DNA from: Pseudoalteromonas luteoviolacea
GTDB taxonomy: Bacteria > Pseudomonadota > Gammaproteobacteria > Enterobacterales > Alteromonadaceae
NCBI RefSeq assembly: GCF_021654285.1
Contig: NZ_JAKFZS010000007.1
Coordinates: forward strand, 186,001-250,000
Length of the DNA stretch: 64,000 nucleotides
Reading direction: 5' to 3'
In this document: positions 9,404 through 18,955 of the stretch, piece by piece
Position numbering within the stretch: position 1 is the stretch's first letter
Layout: each line of letters begins with the position of its first letter
Notes under the pieces: model-generated
Database searches by the model: none
The model's input: only the letters and a program-made list of their open reading frames with translations
Told to the model about the DNA's origin: nothing
Made by a program: the position numbers and the translations under genes

Positions 9404-10000
9404 ATGATTAATAAACTTAAAATCTTGTGTCTCTGTGTAGGTTTTATAGCAAATTCTGTGGCAGCAAACCCGTTTAATGTTTATCCATTTAAAGTACCTG
9501 ATAAATATAAAGCTGCATTAAAAGATTACAGGACGCAATGGCAAAGAGTGACAGGGTTTGAGCATTCTGGTTTGCATTGGCAACAGTTTATCGTGGTGTT
9601 TTTAAATAAAGATATCAAGGTATACGAAAATAATTATTTGGAGTATCTGCGCTATTATCAGGATTACGATGAAGACGACGAAGACGACGAAGATGAGGAG
9701 GAAGTCGCTGAGCCAAACTTTAAATCATATCAGCTAGGTACCATTGTTTTAAAAGAAAACTTTTCTTCACAGTCTGGTGCTCCTCACGATGCACTTACCA
9801 TTACCATGATGATAAAAAGAGAAAAAGGCTATTCAAAGGGGTTTGGAGATTGGGAATATGTTCAGTTTGATAAAGAAGGAACGCTGATACTTGCGGGGAA
9901 GGGGAGCGAGCCGGTAATTAAGCAAATGTGCTCTAATTGTCATGCAAGTATTGAAGAGCGAGATTTTATTTTCGCAAATTTCTACTCAAGAAAAAAGTAA
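9404..10000 (+). CDS. Cytochrome P460-like c-heme protein
   Basis: 198 residues with a signal peptide. The GTIVLKENF strand and a single heme site CSNCH (C176, C179, H180) close to the C-terminus, followed by DFIFANFY, match the layout of the cytochrome P460 family. Characterised members oxidise hydroxylamine or detoxify nitrogen oxides using a heme cross-linked to lysine. I cannot place the cross-linking lysine. A run of acidic residues (about 87-102, nearly all Asp and Glu) is an unusual insertion. Third gene of the redox cluster, 9 bp after the cupredoxin. Confidence 0.72.
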   Translation: MINKLKILCLCVGFIANSVAANPFNVYPFKVPDKYKAALKDYRTQWQRVTGFEHSGLHWQQFIVVFLNKDIKVYENNYLEYLRYYQDYDEDDEDDEDEEEVAEPNFKSYQLGTIVLKENFSSQSGAPHDALTITMMIKREKGYSKGFGDWEYVQFDKEGTLILAGKGSEPVIKQMCSNCHASIEERDFIFANFYSRKK

Positions 10001-10043
10001 TACAGGCCGATTAGTACAGCCTGTATTGATATAAATATATTGT

Positions 10044-11567
10044 TTATAAATCTAGTAACTCGAGGGCCCTGTGTGCAGATGCAATTGCACCTTCTTGCCA
10101 GCCACTCAAGTAAGTTGTGTGGTCACCGGCAAACACATATGGGCCATCGCAATGAGAAAACGCTTCAATGGGAAGGCGCGAAGACCAGCCGCCTTTAGAG
10201 TAAGGCGTGTTTTTCCAAGAACGCGATACGGGCGCATAGACATGATCTGAAGTGTCAGGATGGACAATTGACATTTGAGAGATAGTATCACTGATCCGTT
10301 GATATCCTGATAGCTCTGCAAATCTATCGCCTGCTGGACCTCCAAAAATATAGCCGCCAACTAAAATGCCCTGATCACTACCAAACTTTGCCGATGGGTA
10401 CCAAATTTGAGCGTTGTCAGTATCTAACCAGCTTATCCCACCGAAAATCTGCTCGTTCGTTTCCCAAAAGCGCTTTGACTGAAACGCGATTTTACCGGCA
10501 GCAGAATATTGTGCTTGTTGTATTTCTTGTGAAATTTCATTAGAAAAGTCATGCTCAATATCTTGTAGTACTGTTAGTGGCAGGGTAACGATTACCTTTT
10601 CAGCTGTGATTGTTTTTATTCGCCCATGTTTATTTTCATAAGTGACTTCAGCGCCATCTGCTGAACGTTTGATTGCCAGTACTTTACTGTTATAGCGAAT
10701 GTTACCCGGTAATCGACTAGTGAACCCCTTCACAATTTTATCCATGCCGCCTTTTGGTTGTAGCATGACAGACTGCTGGTGGAGTGATTGTTCAAAGTGA
10801 ATACGGTTTTTCCATTTATCAATATATTGAAGTAGTTCTTCAAAATGAGTCGGTTCAATGCCCTGCTCTGGTGTGAATGTTCCACTATCTTGTGTTCCCC
10901 CTGCGCGGATAGACGACGTGAAGTTGAAATTGTCATCCAGTTCACCAAAGCTTTTGAGCATTTCTAACATATGTTGATTTTGGCTATGTGGAATGAGGTG
11001 AGAGGTGAGGTTTTGATCGATTGCTTTGGCCAAAGTTGATGCTATTAAACCTCGCTGACTTGCGTACACTTCTCGGGACTTTAAAGTGTGTGATGGACTG
11101 AAAGAAAAGTGAGTATTTCTATTGTCGTTAATTAAAGGCTCTAACGGGATAGAAAACTCGTGGCAATAAGATAGCACTCGCTTATGTTGTGCAGAGATAC
11201 GAGCAGGGCCAACATTAAAGTATAAATTTCTATCGGCAGAAAAATCACAAATTGATGTACGGTCGAACTCTTCAATCACAGAGCCGTGGCGAATGGTTTC
11301 ATTTCGACCTCCAGGCCTTGAACGAGCTTCTAGTATTTTGTATTTAATTCCTTGCTTTGCTAACTCATACGCGGCACAGAGCCCAGAAATACCAGCGCCA
11401 AGTATTAATATCTCCTCCTCTTGTTCCCTATGATTTTTCATAGAGTTACGCCATGCTTGAATATCTACAGGGGCGATTGATTGATCTGCCAATATACTGG
11501 GTGATACTGAGCCTAATAGTGTGGCAGCAGTCATTTTTTGTATGAAATCTCGTCTATCTTTATGCAT
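10044..11567 (-). CDS. Flavin-containing amine oxidase, Tat-exported
   Basis: 507 residues from the chosen ATG, preceded by AAGGA at good spacing; an ATG 36 bp further upstream lacks a ribosome site. The N-terminus has a twin-arginine signal (DRRDFIQK followed by a hydrophobic stretch). The FAD-binding ILGAGISGLCAAYELAKQG and the RPGGR motif follow. The C-terminal segment YVFAGDHTTYLSGWQEGAIASA matches the flavin-contacting motif of monoamine oxidases and L-amino-acid oxidases; it is cited here in part only. It probably oxidises a primary amine or amino acid in the periplasm, releasing peroxide and ammonia. It converges on the peroxidase cluster, which could consume the peroxide (inference). 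Confidence 0.85.
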   Translation of the reverse strand: MHKDRRDFIQKMTAATLLGSVSPSILADQSIAPVDIQAWRNSMKNHREQEEEILILGAGISGLCAAYELAKQGIKYKILEARSRPGGRNETIRHGSVIEEFDRTSICDFSADRNLYFNVGPARISAQHKRVLSYCHEFSIPLEPLINDNRNTHFSFSPSHTLKSREVYASQRGLIASTLAKAIDQNLTSHLIPHSQNQHMLEMLKSFGELDDNFNFTSSIRAGGTQDSGTFTPEQGIEPTHFEELLQYIDKWKNRIHFEQSLHQQSVMLQPKGGMDKIVKGFTSRLPGNIRYNSKVLAIKRSADGAEVTYENKHGRIKTITAEKVIVTLPLTVLQDIEHDFSNEISQEIQQAQYSAAGKIAFQSKRFWETNEQIFGGISWLDTDNAQIWYPSAKFGSDQGILVGGYIFGGPAGDRFAELSGYQRISDTISQMSIVHPDTSDHVYAPVSRSWKNTPYSKGGWSSRLPIEAFSHCDGPYVFAGDHTTYLSGWQEGAIASAHRALELLDL

Positions 11568-11773
11568 TGGTTCGCGTCCTTGAATTGATTGATTTGTATC
11601 CAAAACATTAACAGATTAAGTTTTGTTGACAATTAGAATGATTTTTTTTCATTTCGGGAACGGTGAAGATAATTAGGGGAATACCTATTTTAGTTGCTCA
11701 TATAGGTATTATTCGCCAGATGACGATATTAGGTCTAGAGTTGTAAAAATGCGAATTATAATTGAGTGTAAGC

Positions 11774-12196
11774 ATGGGTATATCAACACGCCAAAAACAG
11801 TTAGTACAGCAGAGTTTTGCTAAGGTAGAACCGATAGCAGAGCAAGCTGCCGAAATATTCTATACAACACTATTTGAATACGATCCGTCACTCAAAGCAT
11901 TATTTAAAAATAGCATTAAAAGCCAGGGACAAAAACTAATGGCTACGCTTAAAGTTGCGGTAAACTCCTTGGATGACTTAGATGCATTAGTACCTGTGCT
12001 TCATAAATTAGCAGAGCGCCATGTAGGCTATGGCGTAAGAGCAGAACATTTTACATATGTGGGGAATGCGTTGTTATACACCCTAAAAAAAGGGCTAGGT
12101 AATGAGTGGAACTCCGAATTACGTCAAGCTTGGATTGATGTATTCAGACTGGTTGCTACCGTGATGAAAGACCACGCATTTAGTACTAAACATTAA
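11774..12196 (+). CDS. Single-domain globin (bacterial haemoglobin)
   Basis: 140 residues from ATG 11774; a TTG start four codons earlier is possible but less likely. The helix pattern fits a classical 3-over-3 bacterial haemoglobin like that of Vitreoscilla. There is a conserved FYTTLFEYDP near the B/C helices, LFKN in the CD region, and the proximal His probably in LAERHVGYGV (F helix). It lacks the reductase domain of flavohaemoglobin. Such proteins bind oxygen or detoxify nitric oxide. It is transcribed alone, divergently from the amine oxidase. Confidence 0.82.
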   Translation: MGISTRQKQLVQQSFAKVEPIAEQAAEIFYTTLFEYDPSLKALFKNSIKSQGQKLMATLKVAVNSLDDLDALVPVLHKLAERHVGYGVRAEHFTYVGNALLYTLKKGLGNEWNSELRQAWIDVFRLVATVMKDHAFSTKH

Positions 12197-12371
12197 AATA
12201 AAAGGCGTATTTTTACTCACTTTATTAGGCGATTTATTTTGTTTTAATTGCTTTAAATAAAATAAAATTATTTTTCATAAATTTTTTTATCAGTATAAAT
12301 ATTCAATGTTATATGGCCCGCATTCATGTTATTTAAATTAAGGATACATTTTTACAACATGGAGAAAGGTT

Positions 12372-13589
12372 ATGTTTAAACGAACTTGTATGGCGGTAAT
12401 AACCGCTGCTGTTTTTGGAACGATCACTATGAGTGCGGGTGCTGCAGAGTCTTGCCCAAGGGTTGAAGGATTTTATTCTACTTGGGATTACCCTGCTGGT
12501 GGTGATTTGGATGTTAAAGATTTAGCGACAGACCAGCTTACGCATATTATTGTTGCTTTTGCTTACCCTCGCCCTGATGGCACGATGGATACGACACAGG
12601 CTGATAGATATATCGATGATATTGTCGAGCATGCTCATGCTAACAATACGGGTGTCATGTTATCTGTAGGTGGTGCTGGCGTTGATTTTCTATCTATGGA
12701 TGCCGCTGCACGCAGTAACCTTGTGGATAACTTAGTTGCATATGCCGAGTTACATAAACTAGATGGTATTGATGTCGACTGGGAAGACTGGAGTACCTAT
12801 AATCAGCCAAACCCGGTTGAGAGTGGATATCTTCTGGAGCTTGTTAAAGAGTTGAGAGAAAAGCTGCCATCGCACCTAGAAGTATCAGTTGATGTGCAAG
12901 CGGGTGGATGGTCAGGTATTAATTTCCATAAAGATTTGGACGACCATGCAGATATCATCCGTTTTATGGCGTATGACTATACAGGGGCATGGGGCGGCTC
13001 ACCTAAAAACCACCATGCAGCTTGGGAATATATCCATGGCGGATTAGTGCACCCAGCAGAGTGGAGCCAAAGCATGATCACCAAGTATGATGTGGCTAAA
13101 ACCAGCTTGGGTGTGCCGTTTTACAATAAATCATTCCCCTTGGTTAGTGGCCCTGTCAAAACGCTAACAGCACGAGAAGTCGTTGATACGATAGTCAAAG
13201 GTGAGGGCGTAGATTATAACCAAGGTTACTACGAACTTGATAACTACGTACACTTTTGGGAAACGCCTGAGTTATTAAAAACAAAAACTGATTTTGTTTC
13301 TGCAAATGGTTACCCAGGCATCTTTATTTGGGAGTTACACCAAGACTCAAGAGATGATGAATATAAGTTGTTAGATGTGATTGCTAAGGAGCTACCTAAG
13401 TGTCAGCCTTGTGCAGAGCAGTGGCAGCCGTACCCAAGTGTTTATAGCACAGGGGATGTAGTCAGCTTTGAAGGTAAAAACTGGCGTGTGAACGGTGGAC
13501 CTTTACATGGTGTTGCGCCAGAAACCTTGGGTCATGCACATCGCTACACTGAACTTGGTGCATGTAAGAGCTATGTATTGAATAAATAA
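12372..13589 (+). CDS. Secreted GH18 chitinase with C-terminal chitin-binding module
   Basis: 405 residues with a signal peptide ending near GAAES. A GH18 barrel spans about residues 30-340, with the catalytic DxxDxDxE motif as DGIDVDWE (D131 to E138; E138 is the acid/base), the SVGG strand motif at about 98-101 and MAYDYTGAWGG (substrate binding). The last 60 residues (CAEQWQPYPSVYSTGDVVSF and on) look like a CBM5/12-type chitin-binding module with conserved aromatic residues. It hydrolyses chitin outside the cell, fitting a marine lifestyle. It has a strong ribosome site, GGAGAAAGG, and is monocistronic. Confidence 0.92.
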   Translation: MFKRTCMAVITAAVFGTITMSAGAAESCPRVEGFYSTWDYPAGGDLDVKDLATDQLTHIIVAFAYPRPDGTMDTTQADRYIDDIVEHAHANNTGVMLSVGGAGVDFLSMDAAARSNLVDNLVAYAELHKLDGIDVDWEDWSTYNQPNPVESGYLLELVKELREKLPSHLEVSVDVQAGGWSGINFHKDLDDHADIIRFMAYDYTGAWGGSPKNHHAAWEYIHGGLVHPAEWSQSMITKYDVAKTSLGVPFYNKSFPLVSGPVKTLTAREVVDTIVKGEGVDYNQGYYELDNYVHFWETPELLKTKTDFVSANGYPGIFIWELHQDSRDDEYKLLDVIAKELPKCQPCAEQWQPYPSVYSTGDVVSFEGKNWRVNGGPLHGVAPETLGHAHRYTELGACKSYVLNK

Positions 13590-13753
13590 AAACGAGTGAA
13601 ACCGTTTTGTTCATTGAGCCTATTAGCTGTGTGCTAAATGATGTATATCAGCTTAAAAAATAGGCTATTAATCAGGTTCAGAGTGACGGTGTTATTTGCA
13701 GTGCTGACACTTTGGGCTTGTCTTGGATCCTTATCAATCTTGATACCCAACTA

Positions 13754-13780
13754 CGTCATTCTGAGCTTGCCTCAGAATCT
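13754..13780 (+). repeat. 27-bp dispersed palindromic unit, copy 1
   Basis: CGTC, then stem ATTCTGAG, loop CTTGC, stem CTCAGAAT. The same architecture occurs at 28755-28781 and 28841-28867 with compensating stem changes, so this is probably one family of intergenic palindromes. Confidence 0.6.
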
Positions 13781-13825
13781 ATGTGTGCAAGTTAACATTC
13801 TAAAGTCAGATGATAACTAGACATA

Positions 13826-13854
13826 AAAAAAGCTCTGTGAAAACAGAGCTTTTT
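13826..13854. terminator. Bidirectional terminator downstream of asnS
   Basis: Stem AGCTCTGT/ACAGAGCT with loop GAAA, flanked by A and T runs on both sides. It lies about 20 bp after the asnS stop and serves the minus strand. Confidence 0.85.
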
Positions 13855-13873
13855 AAATTCAAACTAATTTGTA

Positions 13874-15271
13874 TTAGTAAGTTGCACTGCCTTTAGTACG
13901 TGGGAATGCGATAACGTCACGTACGTTACCCATACCTGTTACGTAAGCAACTAGGCGCTCGAAACCTAGGCCGAAGCCCGAGTGTGGGACTGTACCGTAT
14001 TTACGAAGGTCTCTATACCAGCTGTAATCTTCTTTATCTAAGCCCATTTCTTCAAGGCGAGCATCAAGTACGTCTAAACGCTCTTCACGCTGTGAACCAC
14101 CGATGATTTCACCGATGCCAGGTGCAACAACATCCATTGCTGCAACTGTTTTACCGTCTTCGTTTTGACGCATGTAGAATGCTTTAATATCACGCGGGTA
14201 GTTTTTAATCACGACTGGCGCGTTGAAGTGCTCTTCAGCAAGGTAACGTTCGTGCTCTGACTGAAGGTCTACACCCCACTCAACGTCAAATTCAAACTTT
14301 TTACCAGACGCTTTCAAGATTTCGATGGCATCTGTGTAATCAACTTGAGCAAAGTCTTTATCTACAAAGCTCTCAAGACGAGAAATCGCCTCTTTGTTGA
14401 TACGTTGAGCGAAGAACTCCATGTCGTCACGGCGCTCTTCTAATACGGCTTTAAACACATATTTAAGCATGCTTTCAGCAAGGTTTGCCACATCGTCTAA
14501 ATCAGCAAATGCAACTTCAGGCTCAACCATCCAAAATTCTGCTAGGTGGCGAGACGTGTTTGAGTTTTCAGCACGGAATGTAGGGCCGAAGGTGTAGATT
14601 TTAGACATTGCACTTGCGTACGTCTCACCGTTTAACTGACCAGACACTGTTAGGAATGCTTCTTTACCGAAGAAATCTTCGTTGTAATCAACATCGCCTT
14701 TGTCAGTGCGAGGTAGGTTGTTCATGTCTAACGTAGATACGCGGAACATTTCACCTGCGCCTTCACAGTCACTCGCTGTGATGATTGGCGTGCTGATCCA
14801 CATATAACCTTGCTCATGGAAGAATCTGTGGATTGCTTGTGATAAGCAGTTACGAACACGTGTCACCGCACCCATAACGTTAGTGCGCGGACGTAAATGT
14901 GCGTGCTCACGTAGATATTCAATAGAGTGGCGCTTTGCTGCCATTGGGTACGTATCTGGATTTTCTACCCAGCCTAATACCTCAACAGAGTTTGCTTGTA
15001 ATTCAAAGCTCTGGCCTTTACCTTGAGATTCTACAAGTACACCTGTTACTGCAACAGAACAACCAGCAGTAAGACGAGTTACTTCTTCATAATTATTAAG
15101 CGAATTAGGTACTACTGCTTGAATAGGGTCGAAACAAGAACCGTCGTGGACGGCAAGGAATGAAATACCCGCTTTTGAATCGCGTCGTGTACGGATCCAG
15201 CCTTTGATTGTAACTTGGCTGTCTACCGCAACGGTGCCTGCTAGTAGCTCCGTTATCGCTATGTGGCTCAT
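13874..15271 (-). CDS. asnS: Asparaginyl-tRNA synthetase
   Basis: 465 residues, the standard length. An N-terminal OB-fold anticodon-binding domain (residues 1-110, with [14 protein letters not shown]) leads to a class II catalytic core: motif 1 around [15 protein letters not shown], motif 2 in [21 protein letters not shown] (cited in two parts) and motif 3 in [16 protein letters not shown]. It charges tRNA-Asn with asparagine in the cytoplasm. Ribosome site TTTGGAGTAA before the ATG. Its own terminator lies downstream. Confidence 0.97.
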   Translation of the reverse strand: MSHIAITELLAGTVAVDSQVTIKGWIRTRRDSKAGISFLAVHDGSCFDPIQAVVPNSLNNYEEVTRLTAGCSVAVTGVLVESQGKGQSFELQANSVEVLGWVENPDTYPMAAKRHSIEYLREHAHLRPRTNVMGAVTRVRNCLSQAIHRFFHEQGYMWISTPIITASDCEGAGEMFRVSTLDMNNLPRTDKGDVDYNEDFFGKEAFLTVSGQLNGETYASAMSKIYTFGPTFRAENSNTSRHLAEFWMVEPEVAFADLDDVANLAESMLKYVFKAVLEERRDDMEFFAQRINKEAISRLESFVDKDFAQVDYTDAIEILKASGKKFEFDVEWGVDLQSEHERYLAEEHFNAPVVIKNYPRDIKAFYMRQNEDGKTVAAMDVVAPGIGEIIGGSQREERLDVLDARLEEMGLDKEDYSWYRDLRKYGTVPHSGFGLGFERLVAYVTGMGNVRDVIAFPRTKGSATY

Positions 15272-15615
15272 CTTTACTCCAAAATGATTTGTAAAAAGGG
15301 CTATATTGCCCAGCTAGTTTTTGTCTATATATGCTCATCAGGGCAAATTTCAATGCACTGAGCGCAAATTCTGCGGTGACTCGTTTTTTTAACGCAATTT
15401 GCTTGTTATGTTTGGAGTCACGTGATCGGTATCTTACCCCCGTTGGCTACATAAAAAAACTACCAAATGACCCAATTTTAAAAAAATTTGACTACAATGG
15501 CCAAAATTTGGCTGATCACTGTATTTGTGGCGGTATAGAGCACTGTGCGAAGGTCGATTTTTATGGCATTATAGCTTGGTTATTAATAAAAAAAGTCGGA
15601 ATGAATTTTCATTAA
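15272..15615. other. Intergenic region between asnS and the P-loop kinase
   Basis: About 340 bp, AT-rich, between divergent genes. It should hold the asnS promoter. A 94-codon open frame on the plus strand was judged spurious. No RNA or repeat was recognised. Confidence 0.4.
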
Positions 15616-16050
15616 ATGAAACAAGCTTTTATTTTAAGAGGATTACCAGGATCTGGTAAAACACACTACGCGCAAACATTAGCCGACGAGCTGGTGGCTG
15701 GTGATCAATCACAATATACAATTTGCTCTACAGATGACTATTTTACAGACGAGCAGGGCAATTATGAGTTTAATAAGGCGAAGCTGCCGCAATATCACAA
15801 CTTAAACATTGCGCGTTTTGTTAATGCGCTCGCTGAAGGTATCCCTTTGGTCATTTTAGACAATACGAATGTTAAAAAGTGGGAATTTATCGCATATGTG
15901 AGCGCAGCACATGCGATGGGCTATCAAGTAAAAGAAGTGATTGTTGGTGAAGTAAAAGATAAGTCACTACAACACTTGTATGCAAAACGCAACCGGCATG
16001 GTGTAGCGCTGAAAACCATCAGTAAAATGGCACATATGTTCGAATGGTAA
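15616..16050 (+). CDS. P-loop ATP-binding kinase-like protein (AAA_33 / N4BP2-like)
   Basis: 144 residues, cytoplasmic. A Walker A motif GLPGSGKTH sits at residues 9-17. STDDYF (about 40-45) and VILDNTNV (about 79-86) follow the pattern of small P-loop kinases such as polynucleotide-kinase and N4BP2-like proteins, where the second Asp and the Asn help bind substrate and metal. The substrate is unknown; nucleic-acid ends or nucleotides are typical in the wider family. No convincing ribosome site precedes the ATG. A bidirectional terminator follows at once. Confidence 0.75.
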   Translation: MKQAFILRGLPGSGKTHYAQTLADELVAGDQSQYTICSTDDYFTDEQGNYEFNKAKLPQYHNLNIARFVNALAEGIPLVILDNTNVKKWEFIAYVSAAHAMGYQVKEVIVGEVKDKSLQHLYAKRNRHGVALKTISKMAHMFEW

Positions 16051-16077
16051 AAAGCCGACTTTTAAGTCGGCTTTTTT
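16050..16077. terminator. Bidirectional terminator between convergent genes
   Basis: Stem AAAGCCGAC/GTCGGCTTT with a six-base loop and A/T runs on both sides, placed between the P-loop gene and the aminomutase gene. Confidence 0.88.
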
Positions 16078-16082
16078 ATGTT

Positions 16083-17420
16083 TTACATCGCTTCGTATTC
16101 TTCTTGCCAGAAGAACTTTTCTTCACCAAATGCTGGCTTCAAGTCGTCTAGCCAATGCGCGTTTTCGTTAAACTCTGCAAAGAATGGACGCTGTACCCAC
16201 TCAGGGTTACGTGCTTGAATAAAGCGTAGAACGAATACTTTTTCGCCATTGATTTCTGTTACACCAGAGATCTCGACTTTACCAGGGCCTGCACTCATTG
16301 ATGGACCACGCACAGTACGGCTCACACCAGATACTTGCTTATAGGCATCTCGGAAAATTTCCCATGTTTTGTGCAGTGGTAATTCAAAGTAACGCTTTGC
16401 ACCTGTATCACGCTCGATGAACATGTAATAAGGGATCATGCCCATTTGCGTTTGCTCTTTCCACATCTCAGCCCACATATTTGGATCTGTATTTAAGTGG
16501 TTAAGCAAAGGCGCTTGAGTTCTGATCTGTGCACCTGTTTTGCGAATAAGCTTAATTGCTTCTTTTGCAACATCAGTGCGAAGTTCTTGCTTATGGTTGA
16601 CGTGTGCCATAAATGAAACATGTTTACCAGCGTCAACAAGTTCTTTAATCAGTGCTAATAAATCTTCTGCATCTGGGTCAGTGACGTATCTGAATGGCCA
16701 GAAAGTTAAAGACTTAGTACCGATACGAATAGTACGTATGTGGTCAAATCTTGGCTCTTTTAGTGCCTCAAGGTACTTACGTAGCTTAACAGTACGCATT
16801 ACCATAGGATCGCCACCCGTCATCAGTAGATCTGTAACTTCAGTGTGCTCTTCTAGGTATCTGTGTAGCAACTCTTCATCGTTATTGTTGAAACGTGTCG
16901 CTTTACCAACGAACTGTGCCCAACGGAAACAGAAAGTACAATAAGAGTGGCAGTACTGACCTTGTGCAGGGAAGAATAAAACTGTTTCTTTGTACTTGTG
17001 TTGAACACCTTCAACGTTTTCGCCTTCAAAAGACGGTACGTTTTTGTCCATTTGGCCCGCCGGATGCGGGTTAAGCTTTTGTCTTAGCTTAGTTGCCAGT
17101 TCAAATACTTCTTCTGGCGTATGTTCACGCTTTAATAAAGCAGCCATTTCATCATATGACTCGTCATCAAGCATACCGCGCTGTGGGAATGTCAGCTGGA
17201 ATACTGGGTCATTTGGAACCTTATCCCAATCAATCAATTCGTCGATAACGTAATTATTTACACGGAATGGGAATACGTTCGCAACGACTTTCATTTGAAA
17301 GCGCAGGTGCTCAGGCAGCTTATCAAGCTGTTCGATCTTATCAATTTGACGGTGTTGATACACAGTAAAGCGAGGTGGCTGATAGGCCTCTGCCGGCTGC
17401 AATTGGACGGATTGTTGCAT
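16083..17420 (-). CDS. Lysine 2,3-aminomutase-type radical SAM protein (KamA family)
   Basis: 445 residues. The radical-SAM cluster motif CHSYCTFC (C157, C161, C164) binds the 4Fe-4S cluster that cleaves S-adenosylmethionine. LMTGGDPMV (about 199-207) matches the SAM-binding GGDP motif of this family. The C-terminal VRGPSMSAGPGKVEI contains the region where lysine 2,3-aminomutases bind PLP. Classical members interconvert lysine and beta-lysine, often for osmolyte (N-acetyl-beta-lysine) synthesis. No acetyltransferase partner is adjacent, so the substrate is uncertain. It is longer than the translation-factor EpmB (about 340 residues), so that role is unlikely. Confidence 0.85.
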   Translation of the reverse strand: MQQSVQLQPAEAYQPPRFTVYQHRQIDKIEQLDKLPEHLRFQMKVVANVFPFRVNNYVIDELIDWDKVPNDPVFQLTFPQRGMLDDESYDEMAALLKREHTPEEVFELATKLRQKLNPHPAGQMDKNVPSFEGENVEGVQHKYKETVLFFPAQGQYCHSYCTFCFRWAQFVGKATRFNNNDEELLHRYLEEHTEVTDLLMTGGDPMVMRTVKLRKYLEALKEPRFDHIRTIRIGTKSLTFWPFRYVTDPDAEDLLALIKELVDAGKHVSFMAHVNHKQELRTDVAKEAIKLIRKTGAQIRTQAPLLNHLNTDPNMWAEMWKEQTQMGMIPYYMFIERDTGAKRYFELPLHKTWEIFRDAYKQVSGVSRTVRGPSMSAGPGKVEISGVTEINGEKVFVLRFIQARNPEWVQRPFFAEFNENAHWLDDLKPAFGEEKFFWQEEYEAM

Positions 17421-17631
17421 ACTTACTACTTCTCGGCTTGCTAGATTTTAAAAAAGAGGCGTATTGTAGCAAAAAGCTGAAGTAAATTCAGGTACAAATC
17501 GCTAAAGGTCCTGAAAAAATGATAGTTTTCATCGTATGTGGTTGGATTATATACAGACTTGTGTGAGAAATAATCACTGCGGGATAAAAGATGTCAGCTC
17601 ATATGTGTGAATAAGCTGACATCCTATGGTT

Positions 17632-18921
17632 CTAGTAAGCTTTTTGCTCAATCGCTTGATAGATACCGTCGATTAACTGAGCAATGTCTTCATTAGAAGT
17701 AATGTAAGGAGGCATAATGTATATGAGTTTGCCAAATGGGCGGATCCATAATCCTTTTTCGATAAAGAACTTTTGAATTTTTGCTACGTCGACCACATCA
17801 AGTAGTTCAACTACCCCAATGGCACCGAGTGTTCTGACTCCTTTGACTGCTTCGAGTGACTCACAGCGATGTAAGTCTTGCATTGCGATATTAAGACGGG
17901 TGACATTACCATGCCAATCCGTTTCTTCTAGTAATTCAATGCTCGCAACTGCCGTTGCGCAAGCTAGTGGGTTACCCATAAAGGTTGGGCCGTGCATCAG
18001 TACTTTTGCTTCACCTTGGCTTATCCCCAGCGCGACCTTGTCTGTGGTCAAGGTGGCTGATAACGTCATACATCCGCCTGTTAATGCTTTGCCGATACAC
18101 AAAATATCAGGTGCGATGTCAGCATGTTCGCAAGCGAACATTTTACCGGTACGACCGAAGCCAGTGGCAATTTCGTCGAGTATTAACAGCACATTGTACT
18201 TGTCGCAAAGCTCGCGGAGCTTTTTAAGATATTCGACATTGTAAAAGTTCATGCCGCCCGCGTTTTGCACAATTGGCTCAATGATGAAGGCAGCAAGCTC
18301 ATTGTGGTGCTGTTTAAATGTATTTTCTAAGGCGACTAGTTCAGCGTCGTTTTGCTCTTCGCCAAACTTGGACTGTGGTGCATCAACAAAAATATGCTCA
18401 GGTAAAAAGCCTTGATACATGCTGTGCATCGAGTTGACAGGATCACAGACACTCATGGCAGCAAAGGTATCACCATGGTAGCCTTTTTTGGCAGTCATTA
18501 ATTTGTTTTTAGAGTGATGGCCTTGGCTCAGCCAATATTGCAAAGCCATTTTAATGGCCACCTCAACACTCACAGAGCCACTGTCTGCCAAAAATACCCT
18601 TTGCAGGGGCTCAGGTGTGATCTCAACGAGCTTTTTACATAAGTTGACTGCAGGCGCATGAGTAATGCCGCCGAACATCACATGACTCATTTGGCTGGCT
18701 TGATCTGTCATTGCTTTAACAAGTTTTGGGTGATTGTAACCATGCAGGGCGCTCCACCAAGAGGCCATACCATCTATCAGAGACTCACCCGTTTCTAGAA
18801 ATATGCGGTTTTTATCTGTATGTGTCACTGGATAAACAGGCAGCGGATCGATCATTGACGTATAGGGATGCCAGATGTGGGCTTTGTCAAAATTCAGATC
18901 GATTGGTTGATTTTCGTTCAT
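17632..18921 (-). CDS. bioA: Adenosylmethionine-8-amino-7-oxononanoate aminotransferase
   Basis: 429 residues from the ATG at 18921, the same length as E. coli BioA. A start eight codons upstream is open but would place the coding region across the BirA operator; AAGG precedes the chosen ATG. Hallmarks: HIWHPYTSM near the N-terminus, SWWSALHGYNHP, the PLP-contacting LILDEIATGFGRTG, and the PLP lysine in CIGKALTGG. It uses SAM as amino donor to make 7,8-diaminopelargonate. Divergent from bioBFCD. Confidence 0.96.
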   Translation of the reverse strand: MNENQPIDLNFDKAHIWHPYTSMIDPLPVYPVTHTDKNRIFLETGESLIDGMASWWSALHGYNHPKLVKAMTDQASQMSHVMFGGITHAPAVNLCKKLVEITPEPLQRVFLADSGSVSVEVAIKMALQYWLSQGHHSKNKLMTAKKGYHGDTFAAMSVCDPVNSMHSMYQGFLPEHIFVDAPQSKFGEEQNDAELVALENTFKQHHNELAAFIIEPIVQNAGGMNFYNVEYLKKLRELCDKYNVLLILDEIATGFGRTGKMFACEHADIAPDILCIGKALTGGCMTLSATLTTDKVALGISQGEAKVLMHGPTFMGNPLACATAVASIELLEETDWHGNVTRLNIAMQDLHRCESLEAVKGVRTLGAIGVVELLDVVDVAKIQKFFIEKGLWIRPFGKLIYIMPPYITSNEDIAQLIDGIYQAIEQKAY

Positions 18922-18955
18922 TTGTAAACCTTGTTTGCTCATCACTCGTTGACAA
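18922..18955. promoter_or_regulatory. BirA operator of the bio locus
   Basis: TTGTAAACC, 16 bp, then CGTTGACAA. The left half is identical to the E. coli BirA half-site consensus, and the right half matches GGTTTACAA at seven of nine positions with the correct spacing. It abuts the bioA start and overlaps the proposed bioB -35 element, so biotinyl-AMP-bound BirA could repress both directions. Confidence 0.85.

Noticed and set aside
13638..13820. 60-codon open frame after the chitinase
   Set aside because: It runs through the dispersed palindrome at 13754-13780, has no ribosome site and shows no family features.
15331..15615. 94-codon open frame ending just before the P-loop gene
   Set aside because: No ribosome site, composition unlike a protein, and it spans the expected asnS upstream region.
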